This document shows, piece by piece, positions 26,358 through 35,288 of a stretch of DNA of 64,000 bases. The notes under the pieces are model-generated. The model was not told the origin of the DNA, did not search any database, and was given only the letters and a program-made list of their open reading frames with translations. Within the stretch, counting starts at the first letter, position 1. Each line of letters starts with the position of its first letter. The DNA is from Roseburia_D yibonii. GTDB taxonomy: Bacteria > Bacillota > Clostridia > Lachnospirales > Lachnospiraceae. Location: NCBI RefSeq assembly GCF_014297335.1, contig NZ_JACOQH010000004.1, positions 1 to 64,000 on the forward strand. Reading direction: 5' to 3'. A program made the position numbers and the translations under genes.

Positions 26358-27845
26358 TTAAATAATAATACACACCAGTCCGCCGTTGCTGTCATTTACG
26401 ATCTTTTGCATGGTGTCCTGCAGTTTCATCTGGCTTTCATCATCCATCATGGAGATCTTGCTCTTGATGCCGTCCTCGATCAGTTCGCCCAGTGTTTTTC
26501 CAAACACATTGGTCTGCCACACACCTTCTTCCGCCTTCTCCCCCTCCTTGATATAGTTGATCAGATCATTTGCCTGATCTTCGCTCCCGACGATCGGTGC
26601 AATCTCCGTCTCAATGTTCGCCCGGATCATATGGATCGACGGTGAAGTCGCCTTGATCTTTACGCCAAACTTATTTCCATGATGGATAATCACCGGTTCT
26701 TCCATATGGATATCGGCGAGTCCCGGGTTCACCACGCCATACCCCCGCATTTTGACTGCCTGCATGGCATCTGCCACTTTCTCGTACTCACGCCTCATCT
26801 GCGCCAGCTCTTTTACCATGGCGATCAGCTGATACTCGCCCTTTACTTCGATCCCGGTCATCTCACTCATATTTTCGTAATAATACTGCTCCCCGACATC
26901 CATTGCGATATTCACACTGCCATCCGAAAGCTCCAGCTGCTCTGCCTTCAATTTTGTCAGATAGTCCCCATCCGGTTCAAACCCATATGCCACCACATCC
27001 TTCATATAGGTAATATTATTTAAGACTTTTCTCGCGTTCGCGATCACATTTTCCCGGATACGGTTTCCCGCGTCCAGCATCTCGATCCACTTCGGCATGT
27101 AAAAATTCATCTTTACCACCGGAAATTCATACAGAATACCTGTAAGGATGCGGTTTACATCTTCCTTATGCAACTGGCTGCAGTTGACCGGATACACGCT
27201 TACCTGATGCTTTTCCCTCAGTTCCTCTGCCAGTTTTACCGTTTCATCACGGAACGGGCGCTCGGAATTTAAGAGCATGACAAACGGTTTCCCCGCCTTT
27301 TTCAATTCACGTATGGTCTGCTCCTCCGCCGCCACATAGCTTTCACGCGGAATGTCAGAAAAAGAGCCGTCCGCCGTCACCACGATCCCGATCGTCGCAT
27401 GATCTCTTATCACCTTCTGTGTGCCGATCTCTGCCGCCTGCGTGAACGGGATCTCCGTATCGAACCAGGGCGTTTTTACCATCCGCTCCACACCGTTTTC
27501 CATATGTCCGTTCGCTCCGTCCACCATATAGCCGACGCAGTCGATCATGCGCACTTTCACTTCGGTATCTTCTGAAAGGCTGATCGTTGCCGCCTCTTTT
27601 GGAATAAATTTCGGCTCCGTGGTCATGATCGTGGTTCCCTGGGCCGACTGCGGCATCTCATCGACTGCCCGCTTTTTTTCGTTCTCATCTTCCATGAACG
27701 GCAGCACCATAAGCTCCATAAAGCGTTTGATAAACGTTGACTTCCCGCTCCGCACTCCGCCGACAACACCTATGTAGATCTCACCGTTTGTCCTCGCGCT
27801 GATGTCCTTATAGATATCAAAAGTTCCCGTATTTGAATTGTCCAT
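26358..27845 (-). CDS. spoIVA: Stage IV sporulation protein A
   Basis: 495 residues. SpoIVA is an ATPase that polymerises on the forespore surface as the base of the spore coat. A TRAFAC-type P-loop (VVGGVRSGKSTFIKRFMEL) is followed by MIDCVGYMVDGANGH, and the family C-terminus ends NDSNGGLVCIII. The frame opens 6 codons further upstream, but the ATG at 27845 lies 8 bases after GGAGG and gives the usual N-terminus (MDNSNTGTFDIYKDI). The ribosome binding site lies inside the 3' arm of a hairpin that also looks like the malQ terminator. Confidence 0.97.
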   Translation of the reverse strand: MDNSNTGTFDIYKDISARTNGEIYIGVVGGVRSGKSTFIKRFMELMVLPFMEDENEKKRAVDEMPQSAQGTTIMTTEPKFIPKEAATISLSEDTEVKVRMIDCVGYMVDGANGHMENGVERMVKTPWFDTEIPFTQAAEIGTQKVIRDHATIGIVVTADGSFSDIPRESYVAAEEQTIRELKKAGKPFVMLLNSERPFRDETVKLAEELREKHQVSVYPVNCSQLHKEDVNRILTGILYEFPVVKMNFYMPKWIEMLDAGNRIRENVIANARKVLNNITYMKDVVAYGFEPDGDYLTKLKAEQLELSDGSVNIAMDVGEQYYYENMSEMTGIEVKGEYQLIAMVKELAQMRREYEKVADAMQAVKMRGYGVVNPGLADIHMEEPVIIHHGNKFGVKIKATSPSIHMIRANIETEIAPIVGSEDQANDLINYIKEGEKAEEGVWQTNVFGKTLGELIEDGIKSKISMMDDESQMKLQDTMQKIVNDSNGGLVCIII

Positions 27846-27889
27846 AAAAAAATCCTCCTGCATATACTGTTAAAATATATGCAGAAGGA
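27846..27889 (-). terminator. malQ terminator hairpin that contains the spoIVA ribosome binding site
   Basis: A 14-bp stem with one G-U pair (27876-27889 with 27853-27866) and a 9-base loop is followed by seven T and then directly by the spoIVA ATG. The 3' arm contains AGGAGGA, the spoIVA ribosome binding site. Transcripts arriving from malQ would end here or have that site sequestered. Confidence 0.75.
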
Positions 27890-27901
27890 CTTTTGCTATG
27901 C
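27874..27901 (-). promoter_or_regulatory. spoIVA: Candidate sigma-E promoter of spoIVA
   Basis: GCATAGC (27895-27901), 13 bases, CATATATT (27874-27881) on the minus strand. The -10 matches the sigma-E consensus CATACANT at 7 of 8 positions and the spacing equals that upstream of spoIIIAA. Start would be near 27867, inside the hairpin loop, so this transcript would lack the 5' arm. Confidence 0.45.
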
Positions 27902-27904
27902 TCA

Positions 27905-29386
27905 TTATTTGCGGATACGTCCGTAAGTCTTCATGCAGCCGCATACCTTTCTTGCAAGCTGGTCGGTAAGCTGCCCGTCTTTCATACGCCACTTCCAGTT
28001 TGTTCCGAGCGTGGACGGAATATTCATTCTCGCCTCGCTGCCAAGATCCAAAAGATCCTGCATGGTCACGATCGCCAGTTCGCTGACACTTGCCCATGCG
28101 CCTTTCATCATGCCCCAGTTATATCCCTCGGTCTTGGTCAGACGCAGATATTCTTTTGCGAATTTCACACTCTCCTTCGGAGCGGTTGCAAACCATCCAA
28201 GGATCGTATCGTTATCATGCGTACCAGTATAAACCACGCTGTGTACCGGATAATTGTGCGGCAGATAATCACCGTCTTCTCTGGTATCAAACGCAAACTG
28301 GATCAGTTTCATGCCCGGGAATCCGGAATCCTTTACCATCTGGATCACAGACGGAGTCAGATAACCGAGATCTTCCACGATGATGTTCAGTTTGCCGAGT
28401 TTTTCTTCCAGTGTGCGGAAAAGATCCATGCCAGGTCCTTTTCTCCACTCACCGTTTCTTGCCGTCTTATCTTTTCCCGGAATCGCATAATAGGAATCAA
28501 ATCCACGGAAATGATCGATACGGACAATATCATATAACTCTGACATCGCTTTGATACGCTTTGTCCACCAGGTATAGCCATCTTTTTTCATTGCGTCCCA
28601 GCGGAACAGCGGATTTCCCCAAAGCTGTCCGTCCTCGGAAAACGCATCCGGCGGGCATCCGGCGACATCGATCATCTCAAGATCTTCATTCAGATAAAAC
28701 TGCTCCGGATTTGCCCAGACATCCGCGCTGTCGCCAGCAACATAGATCGGCACGTCACCGATGATCTTGATCCCTCTTACATTTGCGTAATCTTTTAACT
28801 CACGCCACTGTTTATAGAACAGATACTGCAGCATTTTCCAGAACGCAATATCCTCTTTTTTGTCTTCTTTTACTTTCTCAAGTGCTTCCGCCTTACGGAA
28901 TTTCAGATCCCTGTCCCAGGTAAACCACGCTGCTCCGTGATTCGCATCTTTCAGTGCCATAAAAAGTGTGTAATTGTCGAGCCACTCCGCTTCCTCTTCA
29001 CAGAATGTTTTAAAATCTTCCGGTTCATCAGCCTTAAAACGGGCAAATGCTTTTTTTAACAGATCATAGCGGTTTTCATACAAAATACCGTAATCCACCT
29101 GTGTCTCATCATCGCCCCAGTTATAAGCTTCACACTCTTCTTTCTTTAACAGTCCGTCAAGACACAGATAGTCCAAATCTATAAAATAAGGGTTTCCTGC
29201 AAAGCTGGAAAAAGACTGATACGGAGAATCTCCATAACTGGTCGGGCATACCGGCAAAATCTGCCAGTAAGTCTGTCCTGCCTCCTCTAAAAAATCTACA
29301 AACTGAACCGCTGCTTTGCCCATGGTTCCAATGCCATATGGAGATGGCAATGAAGATATATGCATTAATACTCCGCTGCTTCTCAT
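27905..29386 (-). CDS. malQ: 4-alpha-glucanotransferase (amylomaltase)
   Basis: 493 residues, GH77. It transfers alpha-1,4-glucan chains between maltodextrins and releases glucose. Family motifs: PYGIGTMGKAAVQFVDFL, the nucleophile region DIVRIDHFRGFDSYYAIPG, the acid/base Glu in IIVEDLGYLTP, and YTGTHDNDTILGW. It is the last gene of an operon with a LacI-type regulator and a sugar ABC transporter, so it probably works on imported malto-oligosaccharides. Confidence 0.96.
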   Translation of the reverse strand: MRSSGVLMHISSLPSPYGIGTMGKAAVQFVDFLEEAGQTYWQILPVCPTSYGDSPYQSFSSFAGNPYFIDLDYLCLDGLLKKEECEAYNWGDDETQVDYGILYENRYDLLKKAFARFKADEPEDFKTFCEEEAEWLDNYTLFMALKDANHGAAWFTWDRDLKFRKAEALEKVKEDKKEDIAFWKMLQYLFYKQWRELKDYANVRGIKIIGDVPIYVAGDSADVWANPEQFYLNEDLEMIDVAGCPPDAFSEDGQLWGNPLFRWDAMKKDGYTWWTKRIKAMSELYDIVRIDHFRGFDSYYAIPGKDKTARNGEWRKGPGMDLFRTLEEKLGKLNIIVEDLGYLTPSVIQMVKDSGFPGMKLIQFAFDTREDGDYLPHNYPVHSVVYTGTHDNDTILGWFATAPKESVKFAKEYLRLTKTEGYNWGMMKGAWASVSELAIVTMQDLLDLGSEARMNIPSTLGTNWKWRMKDGQLTDQLARKVCGCMKTYGRIRK

Positions 29387-29430
29387 AAATTTTCCTCCTG
29401 AATCTATTTCTTTTTCTGTTTTCCCTTACA

Positions 29431-30435
29431 TTATATCTGTTTTACACTTTCACCAGCCACAAGCTCAAATGGTATGATCTCATAAACTGCCGGCTTTTTT
29501 AAATCAATCGCCCCAAGTAAAATCTCCACGCTGCGCACCGCCAGAATCTGATACTGCTGTTTGACTGTGGCAAGCTTCGGATTGTAATAATTTGCCAGTG
29601 GTATTCCATCAAATCCGATGATCGAAATGTCTTCCGGAACCTGAAGTCCGCGGTCACGGATCGCCCGAACCGCGCCGACCGCCATCACATCACTCATTGC
29701 AAACACGGCTGTGATATTTAAATTCCGGTCCAACAGGCGGTTCATTGCCTGATAGGAACTCTCATAGGAGAAACGCGCTTTCTCATAAAACGCTTCCGGT
29801 TCTTCGGCAAGTCCGTTTTTTTCAAAACTCTTTCTGCATCCTTCCAGACGCTGTTTACTGGTATGCGACAAAGTAGTGTCACCACCCAGGATACCGATAC
29901 GTCTGTGTCCGCGCCCGATCAGAAAATCCACCGCGCACATGGATGCTTCCACGTCATCCGTCGCCACACTGGAAAGATTGCCAAATCCCATCTTTTCCCC
30001 CTGGTTTGTCACCAGTACACACGGGATCCGGATCTGATCGAACTCTTTTTGAAAGAACTGCGGGTTACCTCCGAGGAACAACATCCCCAGAGGTTTTCTC
30101 TCCCGCATCAGCGTAATCGCCTGTTCCACTTCGTTTGCATCCTCATCCAGATAATAGATACTTACGGCATATTTTGTCTTTTCCACCGTCTTTTGGATCT
30201 CCTCCACGATACTGGCAAAGAGCATATTCGAATTACCCTTTACCAGCACGAGGATCGTCTTTGTGATCATCTGTTTTAAATGCTTCGCGTTATTATTTGG
30301 TACAAAATTGTGGGCTGCCACAATCTCGTCAATCCTTTTTTTTGCTTCCGGGCTTACATCCCTGCGGTTATTCAGCACCCGTGATACAGTGCTCACAGAA
30401 TACCCGGACTCTTTTGCAATGTCTTTAATTGTCAC
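29431..30435 (-). CDS. LacI-family transcriptional regulator
   Basis: 334 residues. An N-terminal LacI helix-turn-helix (TIKDIAKESGYSVSTVSRVL) with a hinge helix precedes a periplasmic-binding-like sensor domain (DFLIGRGHRRIGILGGDTTL, FAMSDVMAVGAVRAIRDRGL). It sits between the ABC permease and malQ in the same orientation, so it is likely to control this operon in response to a maltodextrin, like MalR. A candidate operator lies just after the promoter of the binding-protein gene. The hinge reads NAKHLKQM rather than the usual ArgLeu form, so specificity cannot be guessed. Confidence 0.9.
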   Translation of the reverse strand: MTIKDIAKESGYSVSTVSRVLNNRRDVSPEAKKRIDEIVAAHNFVPNNNAKHLKQMITKTILVLVKGNSNMLFASIVEEIQKTVEKTKYAVSIYYLDEDANEVEQAITLMRERKPLGMLFLGGNPQFFQKEFDQIRIPCVLVTNQGEKMGFGNLSSVATDDVEASMCAVDFLIGRGHRRIGILGGDTTLSHTSKQRLEGCRKSFEKNGLAEEPEAFYEKARFSYESSYQAMNRLLDRNLNITAVFAMSDVMAVGAVRAIRDRGLQVPEDISIIGFDGIPLANYYNPKLATVKQQYQILAVRSVEILLGAIDLKKPAVYEIIPFELVAGESVKQI

Positions 30436-30469
30436 GTTTTTTCATTCCTTTACTGGTATTTGCCGCGCA

Positions 30470-31309
30470 TCAACCCTTTACGGCTCCTGCCACAACTCCC
30501 TCTATTATATACTTCTGGCAAGCCATATAAAAAACTATAATTGGAATAATTGCCAAAACTAACATTGCCATCATGCTGCCCCAGTCAACAGATCCGTATC
30601 CACCTTTCAGATACTGGATAACGATCGGGATCGTTTTGTATTTCTTGATATCAAGTACCAGGTATGGCAGCAGGTAATCGTTCCAGATCCACATTGCCTC
30701 AAGGATCGCAACGGTGATGCAGGTCGGTTTGAGGATCGGGAATACAATCTTAAAGAAGATCTGGATCGGATTGCATCCGTCGATCATGGCAGCTTCCTCG
30801 ATCTCAAGCGGAATTCCCTTTGCGAAACCGCAGAACATAAATACCGCCTGCCCTGCTCCGAATCCGAGATAGATCAAGATGATACCGACCGGATTTCCAA
30901 GATGTAACATATTCGCAAATTTGGATAACGTAAACATTACCATCTGGAACGGAACGATCATTGCAAACAGGCACAGATAATAGATGCCTTTTGTCATACG
31001 GTTGGTAACTCTGGTGATGTACCATGCGCACATGGAAGTACACACGATGATCACTACTACCGAGAATAAGGTAATAAACAGGGAATAACCGAATGCCTGG
31101 AAAAAGTTGATCTTTTTAATACCATTTAAATAGTTTTCAATTCCAACAAAGGACTTTCCTGCCGGAAACGCAAACGGTTTTCGGTTGATATACGCCTTTT
31201 TCTTAAAGGAGTTCATGATTACGATCAAGATCGGGCAAACCCAGATGACCGAAAGAATCGTGAAAATTACGGTAAGGACTCCACCATGTTTTGCTTTTCT
31301 TACGCCCAT
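30470..31309 (-). CDS. Sugar ABC transporter permease, MalG type
   Basis: 279 residues with six membrane segments and the binding-protein-dependent EAA loop (EIEEAAMIDGCNPIQIFFKI VFP region). The C-terminus ends IIEGVVAGAVKG, the usual MalG/CUT1 ending. It pairs with the MalF-type permease, whose stop overlaps its start by one base. It should import an oligosaccharide, probably maltodextrin. No ATPase gene lies in this operon; CUT1 systems often share an MsmK-type ATPase encoded elsewhere. Confidence 0.93.
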   Translation of the reverse strand: MGVRKAKHGGVLTVIFTILSVIWVCPILIVIMNSFKKKAYINRKPFAFPAGKSFVGIENYLNGIKKINFFQAFGYSLFITLFSVVVIIVCTSMCAWYITRVTNRMTKGIYYLCLFAMIVPFQMVMFTLSKFANMLHLGNPVGIILIYLGFGAGQAVFMFCGFAKGIPLEIEEAAMIDGCNPIQIFFKIVFPILKPTCITVAILEAMWIWNDYLLPYLVLDIKKYKTIPIVIQYLKGGYGSVDWGSMMAMLVLAIIPIIVFYMACQKYIIEGVVAGAVKG

Positions 31310-32151
31310 TACTGCTGCACCTCCCTGCTTCTTGTGATCTTATTCTGTGTGATCGCGATAACTGCCACAATTACAAAGAATACAACTGCTTTCGCCTGTC
31401 CTACGCCTTCCCAGCCATTTCTTCCATAGAATGTGTTAAAGATATTCAGTGCAAGAAGTTCGGAACTGTTTGCAGGTTCTCCTGCGGTCAGTGCCAGGTT
31501 CTGATCGAAGAGCTTAAAGGAGTTCGTCAGTGTCAGGAAAGAACAGATCGTAATCGACGGCATAACCATCGGGATCGTTACATTTTTTAAGATCTGTGAC
31601 GGTGTCGCGCCGTCGATCTTTGCCGCCTCGATGAGGTCGCCCGGGATATTCTGGATTCCTGCCACATAGATGATCATCATATAACCGATCTGCTGCCAGC
31701 ACATCAAAATAACCAGTCCCCAGAAACCATACTTGGAAGAATAGGTAAGCGTTCTTCCCCAGTGTGCCAAAACACCGTTTAAAATGATCTGCCAGATGTA
31801 ACCAAGTACGATACCACCGATCAGGTTCGGCATGAAAAATACGGTACGGAAAGCGTTGGTTCCTTTAATTCCCTTTGTTAAAAGCATCGCGACCACAAAT
31901 GCCAGAATATTGATGGCAAGGACCGAAACTATCGTAAACAGCACCGTATACCAAAGAGCATGCCCAAACGTATTATCCGTAAAAATTCTTGCGTAATTTT
32001 TAAGACCTACAAATTTTGCATCAGTTACTGTTGTGAATTCACAAAATGATAAATAGATGCCCATAACAAAAGGAATTATAAAGCCGATTGTAAATGCCAC
32101 TAACGTCGGTAATGCAAATATAGGAAAATATTTTTTTATTGATTTCTCCAT
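31309..32151 (-). CDS. Sugar ABC transporter permease, MalF type
   Basis: 280 residues with six membrane segments and the EAA motif (DLIEAAKIDGATPSQILKN). I set the start at the ATG 32151 (MEKSIKKYFPIFAL), which has AAAGGATGA upstream; the frame is open 21 codons further into the gap after the binding-protein gene. It forms the channel with the downstream MalG-type protein. Confidence 0.92.
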   Translation of the reverse strand: MEKSIKKYFPIFALPTLVAFTIGFIIPFVMGIYLSFCEFTTVTDAKFVGLKNYARIFTDNTFGHALWYTVLFTIVSVLAINILAFVVAMLLTKGIKGTNAFRTVFFMPNLIGGIVLGYIWQIILNGVLAHWGRTLTYSSKYGFWGLVILMCWQQIGYMMIIYVAGIQNIPGDLIEAAKIDGATPSQILKNVTIPMVMPSITICSFLTLTNSFKLFDQNLALTAGEPANSSELLALNIFNTFYGRNGWEGVGQAKAVVFFVIVAVIAITQNKITRSREVQQ

Positions 32152-32228
32152 AACAATATCATCCTTTCTAAAAAAGCGGAGGCGGATGGAGACACCCGCC
32201 CCGCTCTTATCCAAAGACTTCCCGTCTT

Positions 32229-33674
32229 TTATTCTGTTGCTTCTTCTGCTGCTGAATCACCGTGTGATGCTGCGTATTCGGAAGCCCATCCGTCAACGAA
32301 TGCCGTCTTAACTGCATTCCACTCTTCATCACTCTGAGAGCCCTGCGCGTACTGCAGTAATGCGGATCCAACGCCATCTTTCCATGTCTCAGACGGGATA
32401 GATGAGAAGTTCCATGATACCGGAGTCTTGCCAGCTTCAATAGACTCGTTTGCTGCTTTGATCAATGGGTTGTTTGTCTGATAAGCGTCATCATCAAATG
32501 TGGTAAACGGTGTAACGAATCCCATTTCGTTTGCGATCGCGTCACGTCCGGTGTCGCTTTCTACACACCATGCAAGGAAATCAAGTGTTGCCTGGATATC
32601 TTCTTCGGAAGCTTTATTGTTTACACACCAGTAGTTTTCAGATCCGGTGCAGAGTCCCTGATTTTCTTCTCCGTCCACGCCAATGTAGATCGGCATCATG
32701 CCAAGATCTTCATCTGCAACTTCATTTCCGGTGATATCACCATATGCCCAGGTACCATTCTGATAGAATACTGCTTCGCCCATTGCAAATTCGGAAGATG
32801 CTTCATCACCGGTCTTGCTGGATAACAGTCCCGGTTCACAGGTAGAATCGGTCAGATATAAATCCCAGATCTGTCTGTAATTGTCAAGGTAAGTTCCTTC
32901 GATCGCGTCTGTCTCGTTGATTCCTTTAGCTTTGTATTCATAGTAGATCGGAAGGTTTGCAAGATGTGTCTTGAATCTCCAGTCAGAGGAAGAATCCATA
33001 CCTGCGGAAGTAAATGCACCAAGCAGGTCATAACCAAATTTATCATTAATCTCATCTTTTCTTGCCTGGATGTCGTCCGCAACTGCCTTTAAGGTTGCGA
33101 AGTTGTTGATCTCATCCGGGGAAGAAATTACTGCGTTGTCCATGGTGCAGTAATCATTTAAGATCGCTTTGTTGTAAATGAGACCGTATGTTTCAATAAC
33201 ATACGCGATACCCTGTACTGCGTCTCCGTCTTTTAATACGAAGTCATCGCTCTTTACATCTTTGTATAATTCACTTCCGGATAAGTCGTAGCAGTAATCT
33301 TTCCAGTTTGCAAGTCCTACCGGTCCGTTTACCTGGAATAAGGTAGGTGCTTCTGACTTAGCCATTTCAGATTTTAAGGTCTGCTCATAGGTACCGTCTG
33401 CTGCTGTAATGACTGTTACCGGAACACCGGTTTCATCGGTGTAAGCTTTTGCAAGATCCTGCCACTGCTCATCCTGCTCCGGTTTGAAGTTCAGATAATA
33501 AACCTGACCATCGCCGGATGCTTCTTTTTTGTCTGTGCTTCCGGTTTCTGTAGAAGCTGTGCTGTTTCCTGAAGTACTGCTGCTTGCTGTACTGTCAGAA
33601 GAGCTTCCGCATCCTGCTGCCATAGCTGCCATCATAGACATTACTAACATGAGTGATACTGTTTTTCTTTTCAT
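32229..33674 (-). CDS. Sugar ABC transporter substrate-binding lipoprotein
   Basis: 481 residues of the extracellular solute-binding protein family 1. A lipoprotein signal ends AAMAAGCGSS (lipid-modified Cys22), followed by a Ser/Thr/Gly-rich linker, then the binding fold (YYLNFKPEQDEQWQDLAKAY). The ATG at 33674 is chosen because AGGAGG lies 9 bases upstream; the ATG three codons earlier is too close to it. First gene of the alpha-glucan operon. The ligand is probably a malto-oligosaccharide, inferred from malQ. Confidence 0.93.
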   Translation of the reverse strand: MKRKTVSLMLVMSMMAAMAAGCGSSSDSTASSSTSGNSTASTETGSTDKKEASGDGQVYYLNFKPEQDEQWQDLAKAYTDETGVPVTVITAADGTYEQTLKSEMAKSEAPTLFQVNGPVGLANWKDYCYDLSGSELYKDVKSDDFVLKDGDAVQGIAYVIETYGLIYNKAILNDYCTMDNAVISSPDEINNFATLKAVADDIQARKDEINDKFGYDLLGAFTSAGMDSSSDWRFKTHLANLPIYYEYKAKGINETDAIEGTYLDNYRQIWDLYLTDSTCEPGLLSSKTGDEASSEFAMGEAVFYQNGTWAYGDITGNEVADEDLGMMPIYIGVDGEENQGLCTGSENYWCVNNKASEEDIQATLDFLAWCVESDTGRDAIANEMGFVTPFTTFDDDAYQTNNPLIKAANESIEAGKTPVSWNFSSIPSETWKDGVGSALLQYAQGSQSDEEWNAVKTAFVDGWASEYAASHGDSAAEEATE

Positions 33675-33718
33675 ATAATTCATCCTCCTAAATAATGTAG
33701 TTGCTAACCCCCAAAACG

Positions 33719-33810
33719 TCCGGTACCCTTTCCGGTACTGTTTTCGGCAATGATTCCGGTAACGTTTTCAGTTGATAATTAAAGTATACAGCATTTTCAC
33801 AGGAATGCAA
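33719..33810 (-). promoter_or_regulatory. Promoter and repeated operator-like boxes of the sugar ABC operon
   Basis: On the minus strand: TTGCAT (33805-33810), 16 bases, TATACT (33783-33788). Just downstream lies TGAAAACGTTACCGG (33756-33770), close to a CcpA/LacI-family cre site. It is followed by further copies of the core TACCGGA, giving three direct copies between 33719 and 33763. The layout fits repression by the operon's LacI-type protein and/or CcpA. The rest of this intergenic region back to 33911 shows nothing else. Confidence 0.6.
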
Positions 33811-33913
33811 TAGTTTTTCACATTTTTGTTAAAATGCTGTATTTTCATTGTGGTTTTTTGTGCAATTTTTCATCTATTTGGGGAAACAGCCACTCGGGTT
33901 CTCTCTGTTTTCC

Positions 33914-35164
33914 TTAATTCAGGTGGCACTGCACCCTGATCTCGTCCACCTGCTTTTCCGTGATCTCCACGATATTTCCAAGCTGGGAGGACTCTAAGAT
34001 CGCGCGGGCACTGTACTCCGCCACTTCAAGTCTGTCATATGCTTTTAAAAGTGAAGGCGCTGTCACGATCACGCCGCCGCCCTCCAATACCGCTACCGAT
34101 GTCCGCCCGTCAAATACCGCCGCGATCTCATCCGGCTTTCCTGCATACTGCGCCTGCGGCAGGGAAACGACATCCTGCATGACCATGTAGATCTCCGGTA
34201 TGATACGGGAGCTGAATTTCGTGCCGGTCACCGCAAACGCCATAAGTTCCGGCGGAAATGCCGTGACGACCGAACCGATCCCCGGATGCGTGCGGTAGAT
34301 CTTGGCGTGAAGACTATCCCCCGTCTGCTCCAGCTTGCGGATATCCAAAATACCAGCTGCACTCTGGTCTGTTCCCTGCGGTATGTAATAAATCGTTCCG
34401 CTCTCCGCGCGCGCCGAAAATACACCAAGTCCGGCGTACAATAACTTCTGATGCCAGGCGCGCCTCACCATCTCACACAATTTTTCACAGACCGCCCGGT
34501 CTTCCTGCGGTATTTCTGTCGAAGGATCCTTCGGCTTTTCCATGTTTTCATCGGTGAGCCCTTTCCCCGACGGGTTTTCGTTTTTCGCACCGCCAAGTCT
34601 GGATGCCCCGATCCCGATACGTGCGGAAAAATCCATCGCCTCAAACATCTGATACGCACTCTCGATATCTGTGCTCCCGACGACCAGGCCGTGATTTTCC
34701 AGTTCCGCGACATTGCACCCCTCCGCAAACACTTTCGCGATCTTTTCTCCGAGTTCTTCGCTTCCGGTCAGCCCGTACTCCGCCATTCCGACACTGCCGA
34801 TACACGCTTTTAATTCCGGAAACGCCGAGATATCCGGTATTTTTCTGACGATGCTGTACGCAACCATCGCCGGCGGATGCGCATGCAGGATCGCCCGGAT
34901 ATCACCTCTCGTCTCGTAGATCTTCATATGAAATGGATATTCACTGGACGGTTTGTGTTTTCCCTCCATGGTTCCATCCGCACGGATACAGACAATATCC
35001 TCTGCGGTCATACTGCCCTTGTCGGTTCCGCCCGGCGTGATATATACGTTTCCATTTTCATCTTTTATAGATAAATTTCCACCCGAAGTCGTTGTCATTC
35101 CCTGCGCGTAGATCCGCTTCATAATGGCAACGAGCTGTTCTTTGGGATCTGGTATCTGAAACAT
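33914..35164 (-). CDS. Tandem class II aldolase/adducin-domain protein
   Basis: 416 residues, about twice the usual size. The first domain (about 5-185) has all class II aldolase marks: TSGGNLSIK, Glu75 in SSEYPFH, metal-binding His94 and His96 (LHAHPPAM), and His158 (ENHGL). The second domain (about 222-395) repeats the fold (GLGVFSARAESGTIYYIPQG) but has TAFPP in place of HAHPP and EGGGV in place of ENHGV, so it has lost the metal site. A short polar linker joins them. The first domain could be a fuculose-phosphate-like aldolase; the substrate is unknown. Good AGGAGG before the start. Confidence 0.85.
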   Translation of the reverse strand: MFQIPDPKEQLVAIMKRIYAQGMTTTSGGNLSIKDENGNVYITPGGTDKGSMTAEDIVCIRADGTMEGKHKPSSEYPFHMKIYETRGDIRAILHAHPPAMVAYSIVRKIPDISAFPELKACIGSVGMAEYGLTGSEELGEKIAKVFAEGCNVAELENHGLVVGSTDIESAYQMFEAMDFSARIGIGASRLGGAKNENPSGKGLTDENMEKPKDPSTEIPQEDRAVCEKLCEMVRRAWHQKLLYAGLGVFSARAESGTIYYIPQGTDQSAAGILDIRKLEQTGDSLHAKIYRTHPGIGSVVTAFPPELMAFAVTGTKFSSRIIPEIYMVMQDVVSLPQAQYAGKPDEIAAVFDGRTSVAVLEGGGVIVTAPSLLKAYDRLEVAEYSARAILESSQLGNIVEITEKQVDEIRVQCHLN

Positions 35165-35288
35165 AAAACTGCCTCCTTTTTCTTTCTTGCCGCTTTTATT
35201 TTAACAGACCTTTTTGCTCTTTCAAAGACTATTATTGTCTTATTGTCAAAAGCCGTCTGAAATGTTACTATTTTTTTAGGGTAATGAA

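Noticed and set aside
35165..35288. Fluoride riboswitch upstream of the ClC gene
   Set aside because: I looked for the conserved GGCGATGG-type start and pseudoknot and saw neither in this 124-base gap.
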